Source: Acidimicrobiales bacterium
GTDB taxonomy: Bacteria > Actinomycetota > Acidimicrobiia > Acidimicrobiales > MedAcidi-G1
Direction of reading: 5' to 3'
Length of the DNA: 50,811 bases
Assembly: GCA_022452145.1 (NCBI GenBank)
Contig: JAKURY010000017.1
Span: 1 to 50,811 of the forward strand
Both the position numbers and the translations under genes were made by a program. A model generated the notes under the pieces. That model did not search any database. It was not told the DNA's origin and saw only the letters and a program-made list of their open reading frames with translations. Shown here one piece after another: positions 7,813-16,527 of the stretch (the stretch's first letter is position 1; every line of letters starts with the position of its first letter).

Positions 7813-10089
7813 ATGACCGTCGCCGCCTCCACCCCCATCGAGCTGATTCGGGGCGTCTACGCCTCTCTGGACGAGCGCTTCGAGATCGGCCGCCGCCGCA
7901 TTGATCGACCCCTCACGCTGGCCGAGAAGATCCTCGTCAACCACCTCGATGACCCCGAGGGCGCCGCTCTGGAGCGCGGCGTCTCATACGTCGACCTGCG
8001 TCCCGACCGGGTGGCGATGCAGGACGCCACAGCCCAGATGGCCTGGCTTCAGTTCATGACCGCCGGCCTCGACCAGGTCCGGGTTCCGACCACCACCCAC
8101 TGCGACCACCTCATCCAGGCCCGCGACGACGGCAGGACGGACCTGCTCACAGCCGTCGAGGGCAACCGCGAGGTCTACGACTTCCTGGCCTCGGTCTGCG
8201 CCCGCTACGGCGCGGGCTTCTGGAAGCCCGGCTCCGGGATCATCCACCAGGTGGTGCTCGAGCAGTACGCCTTCCCCGGCGGGATGATGATCGGCACCGA
8301 CAGCCACACCCCGAACGCCGGAGGCCTCGCCATGGTGGCCATCGGCGTGGGTGGCGCCGACGCCGTCGACGTGATGGCCGGCTTCCCGTGGAACGTGCGC
8401 TGGCCCAGGCTCATCGGCGTCCACCTGACCGGCGAGTTGAACGGCTGGGCCGCCCCCAAAGACGTCATCCTGAAGGTCGCCGACATCCTCACCGTCAACG
8501 GCGGCACGGGTGCCATCGTGGAATACTTCGGTCCCGGTGCCCGCAGCCTCTCGGCCACAGGCAAGGGCACCATCTGCAACATGGGCGCCGAGATCGGCGC
8601 AACCACCTCGCTGTTCGCCTACGACGACGCTGTGGCCCGCTACCTGAAGTCCACAGGCCGCGAGGCCGTGGCCGACGCGGCGGACGCCGTGGCCCACCAC
8701 CTCCGGGCCGACGACGAGGTCGAGGCCGATCCCGGAGCATTCTTCGACCAGGTCATCGAGCTCGACCTGACCACCCTGTCGCCGCACATCAACGGCCCCC
8801 ACACCCCCGACCTGTCCCGCCCGGTGGCCGACCTGGGCGCCGAGGCTGAGCGCGAGGGCTGGCCCATGGAGGTCAGCGCCGGCCTCATCGGGTCGTGCAC
8901 CAACTCCTCCTACGAGGACATCACCCGGGCGGCCAGCATCGCGCGTGACGCCCTGGCCAAGGGCCTGACGGCAAGGGCCCCGCTGCTCGTCACTCCCGGC
9001 TCCGAACAGGTCCGGGCCACCATCGAGCGCGACGGCCTGCTGGCCGACTTCGAGGCCATCGGTGCCAAGGTGCTGGCCAACGCCTGCGGGCCCTGCATCG
9101 GCCAGTGGGACCGCCAGGACATGGAGGACGGCGTTCCCAACTCCATCGTCACTAGCTACAACCGGAACTTCCCCAAGCGCAACGACGGGTATGCCACCAC
9201 GCACGCGTTCGTCACCTCTCCCGAGACGGTGATGGCCCTGACCATCGCCGGCCGCCTCGACTTCGACCCGGCGAACGACACGCTCACCAACGACGCCGGC
9301 GAGGAGGTCTGCCTGAGCGTCGGTGACGGCGAGGAACTTCCGGCCGCCGGATTCGATCCAGGTGAGGAGACCTTCCAGTCGCCGCCGGCCGACGGCATCA
9401 CCGTCGAGGTGGTCGTGTCGCCGACCAGCGACCGCCTGCAGGTCCTGACCCCGTTCCCGGCATGGGACGGCGAGGACATCACCGGCCTGGCGGTGCTCGT
9501 CAAGGCCCGGGGCAAGTGCACCACCGACCACATCTCGATGGCCGGACCGTGGCTGAAGTACCGGGGCCACCTCGAGAACATCTCGGGCAACGTCTACATG
9601 GGAGCCGTGAACGCCTTCACCGGCGAGGTCGGCACCGGCCTGGACGTCACCGACGGCGGGACGCGGCCATACCCGGATATCGCCCGCCGCTACCACGAGG
9701 CAGGCATCGGGTGGGTCGCCATAGGCGACGAGAACATGGGCGAGGGATCGTCACGTGAGCACGCCGCCATGGAGCCCCGGTTCCGGGGAGCCCGAGCGGT
9801 CATTGCCCGCTCGTTCGCCCGGATCCACGAGACCAACCTCAAGAAGCAGGGCCTGCTGCCCCTCACGTTCGCCGACCGGGACGACTACGACCTGATCGGT
9901 CCCGAGGACCACATCTCGGTGGTCGGACTGGCCGACCTGGCTCCCGACGAGCAGGTCGAGGTCGTCGTCACCTCACCGGACGGTTCCACGACCAGCATCA
10001 CCACGAACCACACGTACTCGGCCGACCAGATCGAGTGGTTCAGGGCGGGCAGTGCCCTGAACCTGATCCGCCAGCGCACCGGGTCCTGA
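7813..10089 (+). CDS. acn: Aconitate hydratase, mitochondrial type
   Basis: Interconverts citrate and isocitrate in the TCA cycle using a [4Fe-4S] cluster. The 758-residue length and sequence match the mitochondrial-type aconitase subfamily, shorter than the roughly 900-residue AcnA used by many actinobacteria. Cluster ligands are in [17 protein letters not shown] and [16 protein letters not shown]; other landmarks are [14 protein letters not shown] and the swivel-domain segment [19 protein letters not shown]. It stands alone, about 190 bp after the lipid operon, so it probably has its own promoter. The AceK gene at 39534 acts at the next enzyme (isocitrate dehydrogenase), but the two are far apart. 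Confidence 0.95.
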   Translation: MTVAASTPIELIRGVYASLDERFEIGRRRIDRPLTLAEKILVNHLDDPEGAALERGVSYVDLRPDRVAMQDATAQMAWLQFMTAGLDQVRVPTTTHCDHLIQARDDGRTDLLTAVEGNREVYDFLASVCARYGAGFWKPGSGIIHQVVLEQYAFPGGMMIGTDSHTPNAGGLAMVAIGVGGADAVDVMAGFPWNVRWPRLIGVHLTGELNGWAAPKDVILKVADILTVNGGTGAIVEYFGPGARSLSATGKGTICNMGAEIGATTSLFAYDDAVARYLKSTGREAVADAADAVAHHLRADDEVEADPGAFFDQVIELDLTTLSPHINGPHTPDLSRPVADLGAEAEREGWPMEVSAGLIGSCTNSSYEDITRAASIARDALAKGLTARAPLLVTPGSEQVRATIERDGLLADFEAIGAKVLANACGPCIGQWDRQDMEDGVPNSIVTSYNRNFPKRNDGYATTHAFVTSPETVMALTIAGRLDFDPANDTLTNDAGEEVCLSVGDGEELPAAGFDPGEETFQSPPADGITVEVVVSPTSDRLQVLTPFPAWDGEDITGLAVLVKARGKCTTDHISMAGPWLKYRGHLENISGNVYMGAVNAFTGEVGTGLDVTDGGTRPYPDIARRYHEAGIGWVAIGDENMGEGSSREHAAMEPRFRGARAVIARSFARIHETNLKKQGLLPLTFADRDDYDLIGPEDHISVVGLADLAPDEQVEVVVTSPDGSTTSITTNHTYSADQIEWFRAGSALNLIRQRTGS

Positions 10090-10099
10090 CGGTTCCCAG

Positions 10100-10532
10100 C
10101 CACCGGGGCGCCCGTGCGCCACAGCAGACGGCGTAGCACTGGCACCGGCCACCATCCGCCGCCTCGCATGCGACGCCGGCATCATCCCCGTCGTCCTCGC
10201 CACGAACGGCGAAGTGCTGGACATCGGCCGTCGCACCCGCACCATCTCCACCGCACTACGAAACGCCCTCACCATCCGAGACCGCGGCTGCACCTTCCCC
10301 GGATGCACCCAACCACCGTCATGGTGCGACGCCCACCACGTCCGCCATTGGTCCGGGCGACCCCACAGACCTCGCCAACCTCGTCCTGTTGTGCTCGACG
10401 CACCACCACGTGGTCCACGAAGGCAACTGGCAGATCACCAGAGCCCCCGACGGCCGCCACGAGTTCAGATCACCCACTAGCGAACGGTTACCAACCCGAC
10501 GTGTACCACTACTCCACCCGCTTCTGGAATAG
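10100..10532 (+). pseudogene. HNH endonuclease (DUF222-type) C-terminal remnant, frameshifted
   Basis: The translation ATIRRLACDAGIIPVVL, then EVLDIGRRTRTISTALR, RDRGCTFPGC and WCDAHHVRHW is the HNH part of the common actinobacterial DUF222-HNH nuclease. After WCDAHHVRHW (about 10352) the reading moves to another frame, where it continues GDPTDLANLVLLCSTHHHVV and ends at TAG 10530-10532. The DUF222 N-terminal domain and a start codon are absent; recognisable sequence begins around 10110. The gene is therefore 5'-truncated and frameshifted. It converges with the cupin gene 68 bp downstream. Confidence 0.82.
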
Positions 10533-10600
10533 ACCCACGTGCGATGCTCCAGGGCCTCGGAACCTCATGTAGGGAGACACGGGTACCCCCGGAAGCGGCC

Positions 10601-11242
10601 TCAACCGTCGACGGGCACCAGGCGTGCGCTGACGGCTACGTCGCCGGTCCATGCCCACGACAGGACACAGGTCGTGTCGCCGAACCTCTGGGCGTGGTGC
10701 TCCCACGGAGCGTGGTGCACCGACTCGCCGACCGCCCTTTCCACCCACGGGCCAACGCCCCTCTGGAACGAGACCGAGCCCGACAACACGTGGTACGTCT
10801 CCTCAGCCGGGTGCTCGTGCCGGGGGTAGTGCAGGCCGGCTCCCCACACGCCCAGCCCCGCGCTGGCCACGTCGGACTCGACCAGTCCACCGGATCCGAT
10901 CACCCGGACGTATCCGTAGTTGTCCAGGAAGTGCTGCGACAGCGTCGCCGCGTACTCGGCGGTCTGGACCCAGTGCAGGATCGGCGCCGCCGCCGTGAAC
11001 GCCCGCAGCACCGCTCCGACGCCCGGAACGGCGCTTCCGACGTCGATCGCAGACTCACACCCGGCCAGCAGCCGGGCCACCGGTAGGGCCACCGGATCGG
11101 GCTCCACCACCTCGTCCGCCTCCAGGGCGGCGACCAGCAAGCTCCCGACCGTGCCCAGCATCGAAAACCGCTGGGCATCCGGATGTCCGACATAGAAGTC
11201 GGCAAGGGCGGCGACCAGATCGCGACGCAGGTCAGCGCTCAT
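10601..11242 (-). CDS. Cupin-fold protein resembling DMSP lyase (DddL/DddQ group)
   Basis: A 213-residue protein with a helical N-terminal half and a C-terminal cupin. The cupin has the spacing of DMSP lyases: HYPRHEHPAEETYHVLSG gives Tyr-x2-His-x-His-x3-Glu-x-Tyr, and HHAPWEHHAQRF supplies the later metal-binding His. The lead-in FLDNYGYVRVIGSGGLVESD also fits that group. Such enzymes split dimethylsulfoniopropionate into dimethyl sulfide and acrylate. The ATG at 11242 is preferred over a GTG two codons upstream. No acrylate or DMS genes are adjacent, although acyl-CoA enzymes occur elsewhere in the window. Another cupin function remains possible. Confidence 0.68.
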   Translation of the reverse strand: MSADLRRDLVAALADFYVGHPDAQRFSMLGTVGSLLVAALEADEVVEPDPVALPVARLLAGCESAIDVGSAVPGVGAVLRAFTAAAPILHWVQTAEYAATLSQHFLDNYGYVRVIGSGGLVESDVASAGLGVWGAGLHYPRHEHPAEETYHVLSGSVSFQRGVGPWVERAVGESVHHAPWEHHAQRFGDTTCVLSWAWTGDVAVSARLVPVDG

Positions 11243-11329
11243 CGGCACCGGCGGCCCACCCCGTGGGCCACGGTCCGACGAGGGGCAGAAGAATCCACCG
11301 GGTTCCTGAGCGCCGGAAGCGGGTACTCG

Positions 11330-11533
11330 TCAGACCGCCCGCAGCCTGTAGCCGCGGTTGCGGGCCTCGGCGAACGTGTCCGGTCCGAAGCACAGGAAAC
11401 GCTCGCTGGACATCAGTTCGTCCAGCACGATGGCCAAGGTCTCCTCATCGGCAACCTCGTCCAGGTCGTAGACCTGCTGGGTGCGCTTGTCACCGATGAA
11501 GCGGTGGTGGGCGAAGGACGACGGTCGATCCAT
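11330..11533 (-). CDS. Small conserved-looking protein, 67 aa, unknown function
   Basis: Begins MDRPSSFAHHRFIGDKRTQQ and continues as an acidic helical stretch (DLDEVADEETLAIVLDELMS) ending GYRLRAV. The composition is that of a folded cytoplasmic protein, with no signal peptide or membrane segment, and codon use matches the neighbours. It starts 11 bp after the stop of the small membrane protein gene on the same strand and may be co-transcribed with it. I do not recognise a family. Confidence 0.55.
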   Translation of the reverse strand: MDRPSSFAHHRFIGDKRTQQVYDLDEVADEETLAIVLDELMSSERFLCFGPDTFAEARNRGYRLRAV

Positions 11534-11544
11534 GACCGCGGAGG

Positions 11545-11883
11545 CTAGCCCGACGATACGACCGCAGAGGTGGGAGCCCGGATGGCCAAGGACGGTGACT
11601 CGGTCCCCGAGGTGGGGCTGTCGCCGAACCCGAAGAAGACGACCTGAACCAGCAAGAGGGCCAGGTACGGCAGGACGCCGAGGAGCATCCCCCAGCGCAC
11701 GTCAGTCGACCGTGCCCGCCACGCCGGCCATACGAGGGCAACCAGGCCCATCAGCAGGAGCGCATATACCTCCCAGACGATGAGGACCGGGCTTGCCAAC
11801 ATGGTGAGCAGCCCCACGGGCAGGACACGACGGAGGGCGCGCCCGGACGGGCGCGCCCTCACGTCTCGAATCTCGTCTTGCAA
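11545..11883 (-). CDS. Small membrane protein, unknown function
   Basis: 112 residues with two or three hydrophobic segments: VLPVGLLTMLASPVLIVW, ALLLMGLVALVWPAW and WGMLLGVLPYLALLLVQVVF, then a polar Ser/Thr-rich tail. The N-terminal basic region is encoded over a perfect 12-bp hairpin (11833-11860). The gene may start at the GTG near 11862 or later rather than at the ATG at 11883, and the hairpin may instead be a regulatory or terminator element. It is the upstream partner of the 67-residue gene. No family recognised. Confidence 0.5.
   Translation of the reverse strand: MQDEIRDVRARPSGRALRRVLPVGLLTMLASPVLIVWEVYALLLMGLVALVWPAWRARSTDVRWGMLLGVLPYLALLLVQVVFFGFGDSPTSGTESPSLAIRAPTSAVVSSG
11833..11860. 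other. Perfect GC-rich hairpin with GGAC loop
   Basis: GAGGGCGCGCCC (11833-11844) and GGGCGCGCCCTC (11849-11860) form a 12-bp perfect stem with a GGAC loop. There is no T-run on either side, so it is not a classical rho-independent terminator. It overlaps the predicted N-terminal codons of the small membrane protein and could fold in its mRNA. Confidence 0.6.
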
Positions 11884-12111
11884 CTCATCTGGATTCCCGG
11901 ATCGACCGGTTGTGACGGCAGGGACTAGTGCCGACGGTCGGGTCCCGGGGGTGGATCGGCGTGGTATCGCCGGGTGGTCCAGCGCCGCTCAGCGGCCGCC
12001 CACCTCCGAAGTCCCATATCTACTGCTGCTGATCTGGACCACCTCCTCTCCTCGGTACCGGCGACCATACGCCCCCGACGTCACCGGCGCAGGAAGTTGC
12101 GCCAGCAGTGA

Positions 12112-12123
12112 TACGAATTCGTA
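12112..12123. promoter_or_regulatory. 12-bp perfect palindrome upstream of amidohydrolase remnant
   Basis: TACGAATTCGTA lies 22 bp before the GTG of the truncated amidohydrolase gene, where an operator would be expected. The stretch 11884-12111 holds nothing else I can support. A chance palindrome is possible. Confidence 0.3.
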
Positions 12124-12144
12124 CTGCCGCCTACACTCCGACCC

Positions 12145-12339
12145 GTGTCCCATCCCACCCAAGACTCGTCAGGGACAACCGTCTACTCCGCTCGTGCCGT
12201 CCACACCCTCGACTCGGCGCGGGCCACGGCTGCAGCCGTGGCCGTCCGCGACGGTCGTTTCCTGGCAGTCGGCGACCCCGACGACCTGCCCGGCACGCCG
12301 CAGGCCGCCATCGTCAAGTGGTTGAACCTGCTGGCCTGA
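12145..12339 (+). pseudogene. Amidohydrolase (YtcJ-like) N-terminal fragment
   Basis: The 64-residue frame contains TTVYSARAVHTLDSARATAA and VRDGRFLAVGDPDDL, the N-terminal composite-domain strand pattern of metal-dependent amidohydrolases such as YtcJ. These enzymes are usually about 550 residues. Here the match stops after about 55 residues and is followed by IVKWLNLLA and a stop; none of the metal-binding histidines is present. The rest of the gene has been deleted, so this is a relic. It converges with rnhA. Confidence 0.7.
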
Positions 12340-12419
12340 GACTGGTTCCAAAATCCTGCGGTGGTGAACCAGCCGGTGTGAACTGGCCAAGTGAACCGGT
12401 CTGACCGCTCGGGTCCCGC

Positions 12420-12920
12420 TCAGCCTGAGACTTCCACCTGACGGGTCGCGGCCTCCACCGCCAACCTGTCGGCCTCGTCGTTCCACCTGTCGCCCGAGTG
12501 ACCCTTCACCCACCGGAAATCCACGTCCCCCCGGGACCGCACGGACTCGACGAGGGGCTCCCACAGGTCGCGGTTGGCCACCGGCTCCCGCTTGGAGTTG
12601 ACCCAGCCCTTCCGGATCCACTTCTCCCACCAACCGTCCCGGAAGCAGTGCACCACGTAGGTTGAGTCGCTCACGACCAGCAGTGGCCCGTCGAAGGCGC
12701 GGATGGCCTCCAGAGTGGCCGTCAGCTCCATTCGCTGGTTGGTGGTCCTCAGGTCGAATCCGGCGGCGAACGGACCGTCGGGCACCACCCACGCCCAGCC
12801 ACCCGGACCGGGATTCCCCGAACACGCCCCGTCCGTGTAGACGACCAGCGGATCCCCCACCGGGGTCGCCACGTCATCGTCGGGGGGGTCGAAGAGGCGC
12901 CCTGCGCCACCACCGGGCAT
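12420..12920 (-). CDS. rnhA: Ribonuclease HI
   Basis: Cleaves the RNA strand of RNA-DNA hybrids. The four catalytic acidic residues are visible: YTDGACSGNPGPGGW (Asp), TNQRMELTATLEAI (Glu), VVSDSTYVV (Asp) and KGHSGDRWNDEAD (Asp, with the catalytic-loop His). The length of 166 residues is normal. I chose the ATG at 12920; a GTG about 15 codons downstream is an alternative because the first 20 residues (MPGGGAGRLFDPPDDD) are not part of the fold. The gene is divergent from aceE, whose start is 85 bp away. Confidence 0.93.
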   Translation of the reverse strand: MPGGGAGRLFDPPDDDVATPVGDPLVVYTDGACSGNPGPGGWAWVVPDGPFAAGFDLRTTNQRMELTATLEAIRAFDGPLLVVSDSTYVVHCFRDGWWEKWIRKGWVNSKREPVANRDLWEPLVESVRSRGDVDFRWVKGHSGDRWNDEADRLAVEAATRQVEVSG

Positions 12921-13005
12921 GGTCGGCGACCCTACGGCGGCCACCGGCCTGATTGGTGGAATCGGGAGCCCGCGCCATTCTCCACGGTCCTCGTAGGATC
13001 CGACC

Positions 13006-15759
13006 GTGATAGACGGATTCACCCACCAGCTCCCGGACGCCGATCCGGCCGAGACGAAGGAGTGGATCGACTCCTTCGACGCCATGGTCGACAAGTCGGG
13101 CCGAAGGCGGGCCCGGTACATGCTGGCCAAGCTCCTGGAGCGGGCAGGCGAGCTGAACGTGGGCAACGCCCCGCCCACGTGGACCCCCTACGTCAACACC
13201 ATCGCCACCGAGGACCAGCCGTGGTTCCCGGGCGATGAGTTCATCGAGCGCCGCATCCGGGCGTTCATCCGCTGGAACGCCGCCGCGATGGTGATCAACG
13301 CCAACAAGGCGGCCGACGGCATCGGCGGACACCTGTCCACCTTCGCCTCGTCGGCCGCCCTCTACGAGGTGGGTTTCAACTGGTTCTTCCGGGGAAAGGA
13401 CGACGGTCGGCCCGGTGACCACGTCTACTTCCAGGGTCACGCCGCCCCCGGCGTCTACGCCCGGGCCTTCCTGGAGCGCCGCCTCACCGAGCAGCACCTG
13501 AACGGCTTCCGCATGGAGATCGGCGGCGAGGGGCTCTCCAGCTACCCGCACCCCCGGCTCATGCCCGACTTCTGGGAGTTCCCCACCGTGTCGATGGGCC
13601 TCGGCCCCATCAACTCCATCTACCACGCCCGGTTCAACAACTACCTGGAGAGCCGCCGGATCGACGAGACGTCGGGAAGCCGGGTGTTCTGCTTCCTGGG
13701 CGACGGCGAGTGCGACGAGCCGGAGACCCTGGGCGCCATCTCCCTGGCGGGCCGCTCGGGCCTCGGCAACCTGATCTGGATCGTCAACTGCAACCTGCAG
13801 CGTCTGGACGGTCCGGTCCGGGGCAACGGCCAGATAATCCAGGAGCTGGAGGGCGTGTTCCGGGGTGCGGGCTGGAACGTCCTGAAGGTGATCTGGGGAT
13901 CCGAATGGGACGAGCTCATCCACAAGGACGTGGACGGCATCCTGCTCAACAAGTTCAACACCACGGTCGACGGCGAGTACCAGCGCCTGGCCGTGGAGGG
14001 TGGCGACTACATCCGGGAGCACTTCTTCGGACCGGATCCCCGCCTGCGGGCCATGGTCGAGCACCTCTCGGATCAGCAGTTGGCCGATCTGCCGCGGGGC
14101 GGCCACGACTACCAGAAGATCTACGCCGCGTACCGCAACGCCACCGAGGAGAACGAGGCCCCCACGGTGATCCTGGCCAAGACCATCAAGGGCTGGACGC
14201 TGGGCGAGGGCTTCGAGGCACGGAACGCCACCCACCAGATCAAGAAGATGACCAAGGACGAGCTGCTGGCTCTCCGGGAGCGGCTCCACCTGGTCGATGA
14301 GATCCCCGAATCGGCCCTGGAGGGCGACAGGGCCCCCTACTACCGACCCGACGAGGACAGCGCAGAACACGAGTACATGGTCCAGCGGCGACTGGCCCTG
14401 GGGGGGTCCATCCCCAAGCGGCGAATTCGGAACCGGCGGCCGATCACCCTGCCCGACCCGTCGGTCTTCGCCAGCCTGGCCAAGGGCTCCGAGGGTCGGG
14501 CCGTGTCCACCACCATGGCCATGACCAACCTGCTCCGCGACCTCATGCGCGACAAGGCCTTCGGTCCCCGGGTGGTACCCATCGTCCCCGACGAGGCTCG
14601 GACGTTCGGCATGGACTCGCTCTTCCGGGAGTTCGGGATCTACGCCCCGTTCGGCCAGCTCTACGAGCCGGTCGACCACGAGCTCCTGCTGTCGTACACG
14701 GAGAGCGCCGACGGCCAGCTCATCGAGGAGGGCATCACCGAGTGCGGCTCGATGTCCAGCTTCATCGCCGCCGGAACCAGCTACGCCAACCTCGGCGTGC
14801 CCATGGTGCCGTTCTTCACCTTCTACTCCATGTTCGGCTTCCAGCGGGTGGGCGACTCCATCTGGTCGGCGGCCGACTCCCGGGCCCGGGGATTCCTGCT
14901 GGGCGCCACGGCCGGCCGGACCACGTTGGCCGGCGAGGGCCTCCAGCACCAGGACGGCCACAGTCTGCTGCTGGCTGCCACCGTGCCGGCCTGCCAGGCG
15001 TTCGATCCGGCCTTCGCATACGAACTCGGGGCGATCATCGACGACGGCCTGCAGCGCATGTACGGCCACGACGACCCCCACGACGACGAGGACGTCTTCT
15101 ACTACGTCACCCTCTACAACGAGGCATACGAGATGCCGCCCAGACCGGACCACGTCACCGACGCCGACGTGGTCCGGGGGTTCTACCAGTGGGCCGACGC
15201 CCCGGATCGCCCCGTGACGGCCACGCTCGTGTTCTCAGGTTCGGCCCAGGGTGCGGCCCGGGAGGCGGCCGACGAGCTGGCCGACCGCTGGGGCGTGGGG
15301 GTCGACCTGTGGAGCGCCACCTCGTACAAGCGCCTCCGGGAGGAGGCCCTCGCCGTGGAGCGACGCAACCGGCTGCACCCGACGGACCCGGCCGAGGTTC
15401 CCCTGGTCACCAGGCTGCTCTCGGGGGGCGAGGGCCCTGTGGTGGCGGTCACCGACTTCCAGAAGCTGCTACCCGGTCAGGTGGCCCGGTGGATCCCCCG
15501 TCCGTACCACACGTTGGGAACCGACGGCTTCGGGCGCAGCGACACTCGCGAGGCCCTGCGACGGTTCTTCGAGGTCGACACCGGCCACGTGGTCGTAGCC
15601 GTGCTCCACGCCCTGGCCCAGGAGGGCACCATCGACGCATTGGTGGTGGCCGAGGCGATCGCACACCACGGCCTGGACGTGGGCATCGCCGATCCGGGTC
15701 GCCACGACACCGTGCCCGTACCAGGACACAGCGTCGGACGGGCCCACTCGCCCGAATGA
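13006..15759 (+). CDS. aceE: Pyruvate dehydrogenase E1 component (homodimeric AceE)
   Basis: Decarboxylates pyruvate with thiamine diphosphate and passes the acetyl group to the E2 lipoyl domain, feeding acetyl-CoA to the TCA cycle. At 917 residues it matches the single-chain AceE class, not the split alpha/beta E1. The ThDP/Mg motif is GDGECDEPETLGAISLAGR followed by LIWIVNCNLQRLDGPV; AKTIKGWTLGEGFEARN and AGRTTLAGEGLQHQDGHS are AceE hallmarks. Start is GTG 13006. E2 and E3 genes are not adjacent, as is usual in actinobacteria. Its stop codon lies in the first of three 19-bp imperfect repeats. Confidence 0.96.
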   Translation: MIDGFTHQLPDADPAETKEWIDSFDAMVDKSGRRRARYMLAKLLERAGELNVGNAPPTWTPYVNTIATEDQPWFPGDEFIERRIRAFIRWNAAAMVINANKAADGIGGHLSTFASSAALYEVGFNWFFRGKDDGRPGDHVYFQGHAAPGVYARAFLERRLTEQHLNGFRMEIGGEGLSSYPHPRLMPDFWEFPTVSMGLGPINSIYHARFNNYLESRRIDETSGSRVFCFLGDGECDEPETLGAISLAGRSGLGNLIWIVNCNLQRLDGPVRGNGQIIQELEGVFRGAGWNVLKVIWGSEWDELIHKDVDGILLNKFNTTVDGEYQRLAVEGGDYIREHFFGPDPRLRAMVEHLSDQQLADLPRGGHDYQKIYAAYRNATEENEAPTVILAKTIKGWTLGEGFEARNATHQIKKMTKDELLALRERLHLVDEIPESALEGDRAPYYRPDEDSAEHEYMVQRRLALGGSIPKRRIRNRRPITLPDPSVFASLAKGSEGRAVSTTMAMTNLLRDLMRDKAFGPRVVPIVPDEARTFGMDSLFREFGIYAPFGQLYEPVDHELLLSYTESADGQLIEEGITECGSMSSFIAAGTSYANLGVPMVPFFTFYSMFGFQRVGDSIWSAADSRARGFLLGATAGRTTLAGEGLQHQDGHSLLLAATVPACQAFDPAFAYELGAIIDDGLQRMYGHDDPHDDEDVFYYVTLYNEAYEMPPRPDHVTDADVVRGFYQWADAPDRPVTATLVFSGSAQGAAREAADELADRWGVGVDLWSATSYKRLREEALAVERRNRLHPTDPAEVPLVTRLLSGGEGPVVAVTDFQKLLPGQVARWIPRPYHTLGTDGFGRSDTREALRRFFEVDTGHVVVAVLHALAQEGTIDALVVAEAIAHHGLDVGIADPGRHDTVPVPGHSVGRAHSPE

Positions 15760-15809
15760 ACACGCCGTCTCCGAATAGACACGCTGTCCCAGAACGTACA
15801 CACCGTTAT
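15753..15809. repeat. 19-bp imperfect tandem repeat (x3) over the aceE stop codon
   Basis: Three units: CGAATGAACACGCCGTCTC (15753-15771), CGAATAGACACGCTGTCCC (15772-15790) and AGAACGTACACACCGTTAT (15791-15809). Units 1 and 2 share 15 of 19 bases; unit 3 is more diverged. The aceE TGA is inside unit 1. It is one of several gene-end repeats in this window. Confidence 0.65.
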
Positions 15810-15844
15810 CCCGAGCCCCGGGTTGCCAGCGGTAGGTTCCGGCC

Positions 15845-16480
15845 ATGACACAGTCCTCCTCCGGCTCCACCTCGGGATCTTCCACGGGCTCCACCACCGG
15901 CACGCTGGCCATCACGGGCGACGCCAGCGCCGACCGGCTCCTGAACACCGACCCCCTGGCCCTACTGGTCGGCATGCTGCTGGACCAGCAGGTGCCCATG
16001 GAGTGGGCCTTCCGGGGGCCGGCCACCCTGGTCCAGCGGCTGGGGTCCCTCGACGTGTCCCTCGACGCTGCTGCGATCGCAGCCATGGACCCCGAGGCCT
16101 TCGGGGAGGCGTGCCGCACCAAGCCGGCCATCCACCGGTTCCCCGGCTCGATGGCCGCCCGGATCCAGGGGCTCTGCCAGCACGTCGTCGACCACCACGG
16201 TGGAGACGCCGCCGACCTCTGGCGGGGAGCCGCCGACGGCGCAGACCTCGCCCTACGGCTCCGGGCACTACCCGGCTACGGCGCCGAGAAGACGATGATC
16301 TTCGTGGCCATCCTTGCCAAGCGGATGGGAGTGGCCCCCGACGGCTGGGAGGCGGCGGCCGGCCCGTTCGCGGACGACGCGCCCCGGTCGGTGGCTGACA
16401 TAGACGGTCCCGAGGCACTGGCAGCCGTGCGCGCCTGGAAGAAGGCCCAGAAGGCCGCAGGCAGGGGCAAGCAGGAATAG
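15845..16480 (+). CDS. HhH-GPD-type base-excision repair-like protein
   Basis: 211 residues. After a Ser/Thr/Gly-rich leader of about 20 residues comes a compact helical protein with LLVGMLLDQQVPMEWAFRGP and a helix-hairpin-helix LRALPGYGAEKTMIFVAILA. This fits the small actinobacterial family of uncharacterised HhH-GPD proteins related to 3-methyladenine DNA glycosylases. The catalytic Asp normally found after the hairpin in this superfamily is not evident, so glycosylase activity is uncertain. The C-terminal codons and the TAG stop belong to a 26-bp tandem repeat. Confidence 0.78.
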   Translation: MTQSSSGSTSGSSTGSTTGTLAITGDASADRLLNTDPLALLVGMLLDQQVPMEWAFRGPATLVQRLGSLDVSLDAAAIAAMDPEAFGEACRTKPAIHRFPGSMAARIQGLCQHVVDHHGGDAADLWRGAADGADLALRLRALPGYGAEKTMIFVAILAKRMGVAPDGWEAAAGPFADDAPRSVADIDGPEALAAVRAWKKAQKAAGRGKQE

Positions 16481-16527
16481 CCACCAGCAGGGGCAGGCAG
16501 GAATACCTACCGGCAGGGGCAGGCTCC
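16461..16527. repeat. 26-bp tandem repeat (x2.6) over the HhH-GPD stop codon
   Basis: Units begin GCAGGGGCA at 16461, 16487 and 16513; the first two share GCAGGGGCARGCAGGAATA. The gene's TAG is at the end of this shared part in unit 1. The third copy is partial and runs up to the stop of the converging fcl gene. Confidence 0.75.

Noticed and set aside
7984-9696. Long reverse open frame opposite the aconitase gene
   Set aside because: Low-complexity Gly/Val/Asp/His-rich translation with no motif, while the forward strand encodes a full aconitase with all cluster ligands.
12874-15153. 759-codon reverse frame opposite aceE
   Set aside because: Antisense shadow of a clearly real AceE; the composition is an artefact of GC-rich third positions.
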